Position numbers and translations under genes: made by a program. DNA of 64,000 bases. It comes from Flagellimonas sp947499585. Lineage in GTDB: Bacteria > Bacteroidota > Bacteroidia > Flavobacteriales > Flavobacteriaceae. Shown in pieces: positions 35,902 to 44,600 of the stretch (positions are counted from its first letter, which is position 1; every line of letters starts with the position of its first letter). The notes beneath the pieces are model-generated. The model did no database searches and was not told the DNA's origin. It saw only the letters and a program-made list of their open reading frames with translations. Where the stretch lies: assembly GCF_044596045.1 (NCBI RefSeq), contig NZ_CP138995.1, forward strand, positions 1,984,001-2,048,000. The letters run 5' to 3'.

Positions 35902-36648
35902 ATGCTGAAGGAAGAGCGCCATCAGGTTATATTGAATGAGGTGAGAATACACAACAAAGTTTTGTTGACAGATATCGCCGAGTTAGTAAAGGTCTCGCCA
36001 GATACGGTACGAAGGGACATCAAAGAACTGCATGATGCCAATAAACTAAAACGTGTTCATGGAGGTGCTATTTCACTGGGATTTAATCATTATAACTACG
36101 CCAATCGCGAAATTTATTCGCTCGAAAAAAAATCAAAAATTGCGGAGAAGGCAGTTTCCCTATTAAAAGAAGGTCAGGTTGTTCTGTTAAGCGGAGGGAC
36201 AACAAATCTTGAAATAGCCAGATTAATACCTCCTTATCTTAAGATCACCTGTTTTACTCCTAGCTTGCCCATAGCCGTTCAGTTATTGCCAAAACCAAAT
36301 ATTGAGATAATATTTATTGGAGGTAAAATCAATAAAGATTCGCAAATTACCATTGGAGGTGGTCCAATTGGAGTTTTATCGGAATTAAAGGCAGATATCT
36401 GTTTTTTAGGCGTGAATAGTATTCACCCATCGGATGGAGTAACAGAATTTGATTGGGAAATTGTTCAGGTTAAAAAAGCAATGATCAATGCTTCAAAAAA
36501 AGTAGTAGTTCCTTCAATCTTTGAAAAAATTAATTCTGTTCAACGCTATAAAATTTGTGATGTTGCTTCTGTAGATATATTAATTACGGAATTGGATAAA
36601 AATGATCCACTTTTGAAACCTTATGGAAAAAATATAACGTTAGTATAA
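35902..36648 (+). CDS. DeoR/GlpR-type transcriptional regulator (paralogue 1)
   Basis: 248 residues. The N-terminal winged helix is canonical for DeoR (LLTDIAELVKVSPDTVRRDI, HGGAISLG), and the C-terminal sugar-phosphate sensor domain follows with LLSGGTTNLEIARLIP and IIFIGGKINKDSQITIGG. It is divergent from susCD and convergent with nagB. DeoR proteins usually repress sugar operons and release DNA on binding a phosphorylated sugar; glucosamine-6-P or MurNAc-6-P are plausible ligands here. It is clearly paralogous to the regulator at 38820. Confidence 0.92.
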   Translation: MLKEERHQVILNEVRIHNKVLLTDIAELVKVSPDTVRRDIKELHDANKLKRVHGGAISLGFNHYNYANREIYSLEKKSKIAEKAVSLLKEGQVVLLSGGTTNLEIARLIPPYLKITCFTPSLPIAVQLLPKPNIEIIFIGGKINKDSQITIGGGPIGVLSELKADICFLGVNSIHPSDGVTEFDWEIVQVKKAMINASKKVVVPSIFEKINSVQRYKICDVASVDILITELDKNDPLLKPYGKNITLV

Positions 36649-36680
36649 AGAAAGAGAGGCTGAAAAGCCTCTCTTTCTTT
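36647..36680. terminator. bidirectional terminator between deoR 1 and nagB
   Basis: Perfect 14-bp inverted repeat AAAGAAAGAGAGGC / GCCTCTCTTTCTTT with a 6-base loop, beginning in the deoR stop codon and ending five bases before the nagB stop. Confidence 0.85.
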
Positions 36681-36685
36681 ATAAA

Positions 36686-38626
36686 CTATTTGAATTTATA
36701 GCGAACAAAACCTTCCATAGCTTCATATTCCGCCATACCTAATTGATTATATTTTTTTGCTGTTTCCGTGTTGCGCTGCTCCGCACGTTGCCAAAACTCA
36801 CGTTGATCATTTCCTGGAAACATAGCTGCATCTTTTTGTGATTGGTGCTTAAAAATGGCGTTTTTCTTTCGTTCCATATCTTTTGGACCAACCGGTACTG
36901 CCATTTCCATATCTGCAATATCCCATTCTTGCCATGCACCACGGTACAACCAAAGGTAGCAGTCATCAATCCAATCGGCTTTTTCTTGAACTAACCTATC
37001 TACTGCCTCATATATTATTTGAAGACATACACGGTGCGTTCCATGCGGATCAGAAAGGTCGCCTGCAGCAAATATTTGATGTGGCTTTATTTTGTTCAAA
37101 AGATCATATGTTATTTGAACGTCTTCCTCCGAATGAGGTTTTTTCTTTACTGTACCAGTTTCATAAAATGGCAGATTCTGAAAATGAGCATTTTTTTCAT
37201 TCACTCCACAATATCTACAAGCCGCCAGAGCTTCACCTTTTCTTATAAAACCTTTGATTTTTTGAATTTCTGGACTATCTACCTGTCCAGGAGATTTTGA
37301 ACTCAAGAACTGTCGTGCATCCATCAATTTTTTCTCTAGTTCCTTATTGCCAGTTTGCACGTCTGTGGCAAAATCCAAAAATCGAATCACCTCATCATCA
37401 AAAACGGCAATATTTCCTGAAGTTTGGTATGCCACGTGAACCTCATGCCCTTGGTCAACCAAACGTAACAGTGTTCCGCCCATAGATATTACATCATCAT
37501 CAGGATGCGGACTAAATATTAGCGAGCGCTTAGGGTATGGGGCTTTTCTCTCGGGACGTTGACTGTCATCTGTATTTGGTTTACCTCCAGGCCACCCGGT
37601 AATAGTTCTTTGAAGTTCGTTGAAAACTTTAAGGTTTATATGTTCAGCCGAACCTATTTCTGCAACCAAACTCCCCATTCCGTGTTCATTGTAGTGCTCG
37701 TTGGTGAGTTTTAAAATTGCTTTGTTTAATTTTTCAGAAAGCCATAAGGTGGCTTTTTTGATCAATTTGTCATTCCAATCACATTCACTTACTAGCCAAG
37801 GTGTATTGATCCGTGTTAGGGAAGATGCAGCTGCCGAATCTAAAATGAACTCACAGTTCTCATGATGCTGTAGGAATGTAGCTGGAATACTCTCTCTGAT
37901 TTTTCCTTCAACAGATTGTTCTATTATACTTGCCTTGCCTTCGCCCCAAGCCATCAGAATTATTCTTTTAGCATCCATTATGGTTCCAACTCCCATGGTA
38001 ATTGCTTTTTTTGGCACATTTTCAAGACCAAAGAAGTCACTAGCGGCATCTAATCTGGTTACCCTATCTAGACGTACTAAACGTGTTTTACTTTTCAGGG
38101 ATGAGCCTGGTTCATTGAAACCGATATGGCCTGTACGACCAATGCCCAATACTTGAATGTCAATGCCACCTGCTTGCTTGATTTTTTCTTCGTATGCATT
38201 ACAAAAATCACGTACATCTTCTTTGTCCAGAGTTCCGTCAGGGATATGTATATTTTTCTTTTTGATGTCTATATGATCAAAAAGGTGCTCATTCATAAAA
38301 CGAACATAACTATGTATAGAATCAGATTTCATTGGGTAGTATTCATCCAAATTGAAAGTGATTACATTTTTGAAGCTTAACCCTTCTTCTTTGTGAAATT
38401 TTGCCAAAAAATCATAGACTTTGGTAGGGGTAGACCCTGTTGCAAGCCCTAAAACAACATTTTTGCCTTGTTTTTGACGCTGTCTAATTAGTTGGGCAAT
38501 TTCATTGGCTACCCAAAAAGAGGCGTCTTCGGAGTTGTTGTGTATGTGCGTCTCTATTTTCTCAAATTTTTTAGACTCCTCATCATAGGGGAAATCCATT
38601 GTTTCTGGTTTTGTTGCTTTTGACAT
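36686..38626 (-). CDS. nagB: glucosamine-6-phosphate deaminase fused to a PIG-L-type deacetylase domain
   Basis: 646 residues in two parts. Residues about 30-300 are a NagB/SIS-like deaminase (VVLGLATGSTPTKVYDFL, NLDEYYPMKSDSIHSY with Asp94, GIGRTGHIGFNEPGSS with His167 and Glu172). The position of the E. coli catalytic Asp141 is Thr165 here. Residues about 365-640 are a PIG-L/LmbE domain with the metal motif PHPDDD at 373-378 and a later DPHGTHR, so it looks active. Deaminase gives fructose-6-P and ammonia from glucosamine-6-P; the second domain could remove the N-acetyl group. No separate nagA is in the window. The fusion is known in Bacteroidota. Confidence 0.93.
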   Translation of the reverse strand: MSKATKPETMDFPYDEESKKFEKIETHIHNNSEDASFWVANEIAQLIRQRQKQGKNVVLGLATGSTPTKVYDFLAKFHKEEGLSFKNVITFNLDEYYPMKSDSIHSYVRFMNEHLFDHIDIKKKNIHIPDGTLDKEDVRDFCNAYEEKIKQAGGIDIQVLGIGRTGHIGFNEPGSSLKSKTRLVRLDRVTRLDAASDFFGLENVPKKAITMGVGTIMDAKRIILMAWGEGKASIIEQSVEGKIRESIPATFLQHHENCEFILDSAAASSLTRINTPWLVSECDWNDKLIKKATLWLSEKLNKAILKLTNEHYNEHGMGSLVAEIGSAEHINLKVFNELQRTITGWPGGKPNTDDSQRPERKAPYPKRSLIFSPHPDDDVISMGGTLLRLVDQGHEVHVAYQTSGNIAVFDDEVIRFLDFATDVQTGNKELEKKLMDARQFLSSKSPGQVDSPEIQKIKGFIRKGEALAACRYCGVNEKNAHFQNLPFYETGTVKKKPHSEEDVQITYDLLNKIKPHQIFAAGDLSDPHGTHRVCLQIIYEAVDRLVQEKADWIDDCYLWLYRGAWQEWDIADMEMAVPVGPKDMERKKNAIFKHQSQKDAAMFPGNDQREFWQRAEQRNTETAKKYNQLGMAEYEAMEGFVRYKFK

Positions 38627-38653
38627 AGGTGAACAGTTTTAACTTCTAGATGA

Positions 38654-38661
38654 CAAATGTA
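38654..38661 (-). promoter_or_regulatory. -7 element of nagB
   Basis: Minus strand TACATTTG, a full TAnnTTTG match 28 bases before the nagB ATG; no TTG at standard spacing. Confidence 0.4.
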
Positions 38662-38700
38662 TTAAAAAAAAAGGTATCTGCTGTTTTTTGCAGTAGTTAA

Positions 38701-38720
38701 TGCAATTATATGCCATAATT
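38701..38720. promoter_or_regulatory. candidate DeoR operator, copy 2
   Basis: TGCA, eight bases, CCATAATT, matching the site at 35849. It is framed by an inverted repeat GTTAAT (38696-38701) and ATTAAC (38718-38723). It lies in the divergent region between nagB and the second deoR gene, so it could control both. Confidence 0.4.
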
Positions 38721-38780
38721 AACCTTTTAACAACATTTTATAAATAAAAACTGAATAAAATGGCATGGTGAATATTTTCA

Positions 38781-38788
38781 TATATTTG
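38781..38788 (+). promoter_or_regulatory. -7 element of the deoR 2-murQ unit
   Basis: TATATTTG, a full TAnnTTTG match, 31 bases before the preferred ATG at 38820. Confidence 0.4.
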
Positions 38789-38819
38789 CCCAGACAAGCA
38801 CTGTATTAATGTGTCTTTT

Positions 38820-39569
38820 ATGTTGAAAGAAGAACGACAACATGTTATTTTGAATGAAGTGGCACTACATAATAAGGTGCTTTTGACTGATATTGCTGAA
38901 ATGTTGGATGTCTCTATAGACACAATTAGGAGAGATGTAAAGGAACTTGACAATGAAAACAAGCTTCGCAAAGTGCATGGTGGAGCAGTTTCTTTAGGTT
39001 TTACCAACGCAACGGTTAGAAATACCAACATTTATGCCCTTGAAGAAAAAAAGAAGATTGCAGAAAAGGCTGTTATGATGCTTAAGGAAGGTGGGGTGGT
39101 ATTTATAGATGGGGGTACTACTTGTCTTGAATTAACCAGACAAATACCTGAGAATATTAAATTGACTTGTTTTACGATGAGCCTGCCCGTGGCAATGGAG
39201 TTATTGGCAAAGCCCAACGTAAAAGTTATTTTCATTGGTGGTGAAATTTCACCAGACTCGCAAATATCTATCGGTCCAAGTACTATCCGTCAGTTATCTG
39301 AAATAAGAGTGGATTATAGTTTTATAGGGACTGGTTATGTTGATTCCCTGTTTGGGCTCACTGAATTTGATTGGGATATTGTGCAAGTTAAAAAGGCAGT
39401 AATCAAGGCTTCCAAAAAAACTGTACTTTTGTCGATATCCGAAAAATTAAATTCCCAACACCGATATAAAACTTGCGATATTAATGCGATCAATACGATG
39501 ATAACGGAATTGGATCCTAACAACAACCTTTTAAACCTCTTTAGAAACCAAGAGATTCATCTTTTGTAA
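38820..39569 (+). CDS. DeoR/GlpR-type transcriptional regulator (paralogue 2)
   Basis: I prefer the ATG at 38820 because the start MLKEERQHVILNEV then lines up with paralogue 1 (MLKEERHQVILNEV); a GTG at 38811 would add three residues. It has 249 residues. Winged helix: LLTDIAEMLDVSIDTIRRDV and VHGGAVSLG. Sensor domain: VVFIDGGTTCLELTRQIP and VIFIGGEISPDSQISIG. It is divergent from nagB and overlaps murQ by one base (TAATG), so it is co-translated with murQ and likely senses a MurNAc or glucosamine phosphate. Confidence 0.92.
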   Translation: MLKEERQHVILNEVALHNKVLLTDIAEMLDVSIDTIRRDVKELDNENKLRKVHGGAVSLGFTNATVRNTNIYALEEKKKIAEKAVMMLKEGGVVFIDGGTTCLELTRQIPENIKLTCFTMSLPVAMELLAKPNVKVIFIGGEISPDSQISIGPSTIRQLSEIRVDYSFIGTGYVDSLFGLTEFDWDIVQVKKAVIKASKKTVLLSISEKLNSQHRYKTCDINAINTMITELDPNNNLLNLFRNQEIHLL

Positions 39570-40384
39570 TGGATATGAATTATAAGAAAATTACAGAGAA
39601 TCCTTCAAATTATGACAATTTGGAGCAAATGGACACCAGTACCATTCTAGAAAGCATCAATAAAGAAGACAAAAAAATAGCAGAATCCGTTGCACTGGTC
39701 ATTCCGCAAATAACAAAACTTGTGGATTTAGTAGCTGAACGTTTTCTAAAAGGAGGACGACTGTTTTACATTGGTGCAGGAACGAGTGGTCGTCTGGGAA
39801 TTTTAGATGCTTCTGAAATACCACCAACCTATGGTATGCCATATAATAGGGTAATTGGTTTAATTGCAGGTGGTGATGCAGCCATAAGAAAGGCGGTAGA
39901 GTTTGCTGAGGACAGTACCCTCCAAGCATGGAAAGATCTAAATCAGTTTGATGTAAATGAAAAAGATGTTGTAATTGGTATTGCTGCATCCGGAACTACG
40001 CCATATGTGTTGGGTGGAATAAGGGACGCCAAGGAAAATGGACTACTAACTGCGGGTATCACCAATAACCCAGGTTCCCCCTTAGCTATGGAATCAGATA
40101 TCCCTATAGAAATTGAAGTAGGTCCCGAATTTGTTACTGGAAGTACTCGTATGAAAAGTGGTACTAGTCAAAAACTTGTTTTAAACATGATTTCTACTGC
40201 CTTAATGGTGAAGATTGGAAGGGTCAAAGGAAACAAGATGGTCAATATGCAATTGAGCAATACCAAGTTGGTAGATCGCGGCACACGATATTTGGTGGAA
40301 GAACTTGGATTGGACTACAACGACGCAGAGAAAGCGCTTAAAAAATATGGTTCTGTAAAACGTGCAATAGAAGAAATGAAGTAG
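39569..40384 (+). CDS. murQ: N-acetylmuramic acid 6-phosphate etherase
   Basis: Removes D-lactate from MurNAc-6-phosphate, giving GlcNAc-6-phosphate. It has 271 residues. The SIS domain carries IGAGTSGRLGILDASEIPPT near 68-87 and IAASGTTPYVLGGI near 137. The segment VGPEFVTGSTRMKSGTSQK is diagnostic for MurQ, and the C-terminal helix DYNDAEKALKKYGSVKRAI closes the protein. Its substrate comes from AnmK encoded at 24.6 kb. It is coupled to the deoR gene before it and is convergent with the PQQ-type dehydrogenase gene. Confidence 0.97.
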   Translation: MDMNYKKITENPSNYDNLEQMDTSTILESINKEDKKIAESVALVIPQITKLVDLVAERFLKGGRLFYIGAGTSGRLGILDASEIPPTYGMPYNRVIGLIAGGDAAIRKAVEFAEDSTLQAWKDLNQFDVNEKDVVIGIAASGTTPYVLGGIRDAKENGLLTAGITNNPGSPLAMESDIPIEIEVGPEFVTGSTRMKSGTSQKLVLNMISTALMVKIGRVKGNKMVNMQLSNTKLVDRGTRYLVEELGLDYNDAEKALKKYGSVKRAIEEMK

Positions 40385-40410
40385 TTCTTCGTATGCTTGA
40401 CTACTTTTTG
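40379..40410. terminator. weak hairpin at the murQ end
   Basis: AAGTAG (40379-40384) can pair with CTACTT (40401-40406) across a 16-base loop, followed by TTTT on the plus strand. The stem is short, so this is a modest terminator candidate overlapping both stop codons. Confidence 0.3.
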
Positions 40411-41522
40411 GGCATCAATCTATAAATTCCTTTTCCTTCAATTCCCACATAAATAAAACCATCTGGTGCTTGGCGAACACTTCTAAGTCGTCCCATGCCA
40501 TCTAATAATTTTTCACGGTACACTACTTTGTTGTTTTCAATAACTAATCGTTCTAAATATTGAAAAGCTAAGGAACCCACAAGCAGATTTCCTTTCCAAT
40601 TTGGATATTTTTCAGAAGTGACAAAAGTCATTCCGCAAGGAGCAATGGAAGGTGTCCATTGATAAATGGGTTGATCCATACCGGTTTTTGAGGTTTTATC
40701 GGTAATTTTTGTACCACTGTAATTGATTCCATAAGTGATTATAGGCCATCCATAGTTTTTTCCTTTTTGTACAATATTTATTTCATCACCCCCTCTAGGT
40801 CCATGCTCATGTTCCCATAATTGCCCAGTTTCATAATGTTTTACTAGACCTTGAGGATTTCGGTGACCATAACTGTATACTGCAGTTTTAGCACCCGATT
40901 GACTTACAAAAGGATTGTCTTTGGGAATTCGTCCATCATCATGGATTCTATATATTTTTCCTCCATCTTTGGTAATATCTTGAGGATTTACGTCTCTATT
41001 GCCTCTGTCGCCAACAGAAAAGTATAGGAATCCATCATCATCAAATTCTAATCGAGAGCCAAAATGCTGGCCTTTTGTTGTATTTGGTTCCGCTTTGTAG
41101 AGTAATTGCTTTTCAATAAGCGAGTTTTCAGATAGCTTGGCCCGCATTATTGTCGTATTTCCTCCCTTACTACTGCCATTTGAGGAAGCGTAGGATAGGT
41201 AAAGCCATCCATTTTCTTCATAATCGGGATGTAATTCAATATCTAAAAGCCCTCCTTGCCCCCGTAAATATACTTTAGGAACATTGTCTATTTCCGTCGT
41301 TTTTCCGCTTTTATAAAGAAGAAGTTTTCCTGCCTTTTCTGTTATTAAAATACCCCCATTTGGAAGAAATACCATACCCCAGGGGTTTTGAATACCCGAA
41401 ACTACGAGTTCAGCAGTAAAATCAACATGTTTGGGAAGATTTATGCTCTTATCAGATTTTTGAGCACAAGATGAAGTGAGCATTACAACGAAAAAATAAG
41501 GAAGGATCGCACTTTTTTTCAT
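40401..41522 (-). CDS. PQQ-dependent sugar dehydrogenase-like lipoprotein
   Basis: 373 residues with a lipoprotein signal (FFVVMLTSSC, Cys about 19). A six-bladed propeller of the soluble glucose/aldose dehydrogenase family follows: NPWGMVFLPNGGILITEK, GGLLDIELHPDYEENGWLYL, QHFGSRLEFDDDGFLYF with the catalytic His, VGDRGNRDVNPQD, and WEHEHGPRGGDEIN. Relatives such as YliI oxidise aldoses using PQQ. No PQQ biosynthesis genes are visible, so the cofactor may come from elsewhere or the activity may be lost. It is a single leftward gene. Confidence 0.9.
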   Translation of the reverse strand: MKKSAILPYFFVVMLTSSCAQKSDKSINLPKHVDFTAELVVSGIQNPWGMVFLPNGGILITEKAGKLLLYKSGKTTEIDNVPKVYLRGQGGLLDIELHPDYEENGWLYLSYASSNGSSKGGNTTIMRAKLSENSLIEKQLLYKAEPNTTKGQHFGSRLEFDDDGFLYFSVGDRGNRDVNPQDITKDGGKIYRIHDDGRIPKDNPFVSQSGAKTAVYSYGHRNPQGLVKHYETGQLWEHEHGPRGGDEINIVQKGKNYGWPIITYGINYSGTKITDKTSKTGMDQPIYQWTPSIAPCGMTFVTSEKYPNWKGNLLVGSLAFQYLERLVIENNKVVYREKLLDGMGRLRSVRQAPDGFIYVGIEGKGIYRLMPKK

Positions 41523-41668
41523 AATTTAACGTTGAAATAAAAGAATTTATAGACGAACTACGGCTTTTTATAGTCGAAAGATAAAAGAAATATATAAGTT
41601 TAGATAATTACAATCATAGAATATAAGGTCCCAAATCCGAAGTATTCTACCATAACAAGACTTAACCT

Positions 41669-44600
41669 ATGCTTCCTCAAAAAACAAGGCATTTGCTATA
41701 TGCCGTGTTGTTGGTATTTATATCAATATTTTGTTCCACGGTCCTAGCGAAAACAGAGGTCAAAACGATACTAACCAAAATAGTATCTGCCGTTTCAGAA
41801 CCAAGTACTGAAAAGACTTCGTCGGTTTCCAAAATTGATGATTCAGCAGCTAAAGCAGATGTATTTCTTTCTGCTAGTAGCAGCATGTTCATGACCATTA
41901 TCCAAGGGACTAATGAAGAAGTGGTCTGTCCTAACGATGGTAGTACCTTGGCAAAATTCTTCCTATGCGGTACCAGTGATATTAGAACATTGACATTAAG
42001 CCAATCTGGTAGCAGCTATGAATGGCAGAAATTAGATCCAAATACCTGTGCTCCAACGGTAGTAGATGATTGTCCAACTATTAATGGTGCATGTACCTGG
42101 AATACTGTAGGGACTGGAGCTACTTATAGCCTTGATTCCGCTGGTGAATTTAGGGTGCGGGTTGATTCTGGTCAGTTCTTTTATTTTAAGTCTACTTTAA
42201 ACCCATTAAATCCACAGCTGATCAAAGAAGATATTATATGTGGAAATCCAGGTAGGGTAGAGGTAACCAATGTACCTGCTGGTTACGAGTATAGTTTAAA
42301 TAATTCTGGAGGACCGTACCAAGACGACCCATTTTTTGATGTTACCACTCCAGGTAACTATATGGTTTGGGTGCGTTTAAAAAATGTTTCTGCAAGTGCG
42401 TGTTTGTTCCCTTCGAATACTGTTAATATTCAAAATTTGGATATCACTGTAGATGTAACTGCTAATGATATTTTATGTAGTAGCGAGTTGGGTAGTATAG
42501 ATGTTCAAGTTTCTGGAGTTCCAGGTTTTTATACGTATCGTTTGATAAAAAATGGAGTAACCGTAGATACCTTTGGTCCAAATGGATTGGACGCCTATAC
42601 GTTTGCCAATGTAAGCCCAGGAGTATATAGTATTAGAGTAGATACCAATGATTGCTCAGAAACCATAACTACAGATACGGGTGGTGCTACCATTGAAATT
42701 GGAAATGGAATAAGTCCTTTGGATGTTGTGGCCACAGCTTCTGCCAGTTTTGGTTGTGGAGCTGCTTCTGTTGATGTGGATTTAACGACTACAGGAGGTA
42801 CGGCACCCTATCGTTTCAGTGTAGACGGCGGGGCATTTGGTTCAACCTATACGAGCACCACATCATTTACAGTAACAACTGCCGCAACCTATGCTATTTT
42901 GGTAGAAGATGCCAATGGTTGCCAAAGAACTGCTTCTGTAAACGTTCCAGATATTCCACCACCAATTTTTAATATTACTGAAGAAGATGCCAATTGCGGG
43001 GGATCCAACAATGGTAGAATTACCGTAAATGTCACCAGCGGATTTGGATATGAGATAGAATATAGTAACGATAATGGTACTAGCTATCAAACAAGTAATG
43101 TGTTTTCCAATTTGGCTCCAGGTACTTATGATATTGTTTTACGATATGAACAAGACTCTTTTACTTGTACTACAACCCCAATTGTTGGAACCATAGGGAC
43201 ACCGTCAAATATCAGCGCAACTGCAACCCCAGATTCAGTACCTACTTGTACAAATGAAAACGGAGGTCAGATTACTATTTCTGGAGTTTCAGGAGGAACA
43301 GCTCCCTATGAATATAGTGTTGGAGCTGGATTTGGCACAAATCCAGTTTTCTCAAACCTGGGAGTAGGAAGCTATACTCCTTTGGTTAGAGATGCAAATG
43401 GGTGTGTTCAGCCATTACCAGATATCGTTTTTAATACGCTTGACAAACCAACTGATATAGCGTTTACTATCTCTAGTTTGGATTGTATCACAACAACAGC
43501 TACCGTAGGGCTTGTGATTACAGGTGGAACGGGACCATACAATTATGAAATTATAGCCCCAGCTGCTAGTGCAGTCAATAATGGAACAACAAGCACATTT
43601 GGAGGTTTAGGATTAGGAACATATACTTTTAGGGTAACTGATAATGAAGGATGCTCGTATGATGAAAACTATGCTATCACGGATATCAGTTCAATTGGTG
43701 TTCAAGCGCAACAAACAAGAGTTGTTACCTGTGTTGGTGATTCCGATGGAGAAGGTCGTTTTTTAGTAGATGGCTTTAATACTACCTATAGTTACGATAT
43801 AGATGGAGGAACATTAATTACGGGCCAAAACAGTGGTATTATACCACTAACAGGATTGGCCGCAGGAAGCTATCTAATTTCAGTTACAGATGAAGATACC
43901 AATTGTACGGACACTTCTACTCTTGTGATTGAAGAGCCTTCAATAGCTTTTGCCATTTCTGGATTGGACGTGACCGATATGAGTTGTCAAAATGGAAATA
44001 TTGGTGCTGTTAGAATAAATACTGTCGGAGGTTGGGGAGGTAATAGATATACATTAACACAACCGGATAGCTCCACTAGAGGGCCGAAAAATGGAAGTGT
44101 TTTCTCTAATCTTTCTCAAGATGGACTATATCAAGTAAGTGTAACGGATGCTAACGGTTGTACCGTAACAGATAGTTTTACATTAACCATTTTGCAAGCC
44201 CCAACATTGACATTGGATGTTGGAGCTTCAGACTTTTGCTATGATAATTTTACAGCCGCGACCTTGGTAGTCAATGCTACCTTAGGTGCTGCACCGTATC
44301 AATATAGAATCAATGGTGGTGCCTTGGGTGCAAGTAATAGTTTTTCTGGACTTACTCCAGGAAACTATAGTATAGAAGTGGTGGATGCAAATGATTGTAG
44401 AGATACTGTTACGGCAACTATTGAACCACAAGTAACTGCGCTGGCGACAACCATCCAAGAATTGGATTGTGCTGGTCCTCCTGCACAAATTCAAGTGAAT
44501 ATCAGTAACGGATATACTTCTGGTGGAAACTATGATATTTACGAGGTGCAGATTAATGGCGGAGGCTATTCATCAGATAACAACAACATTACAGGAAATT

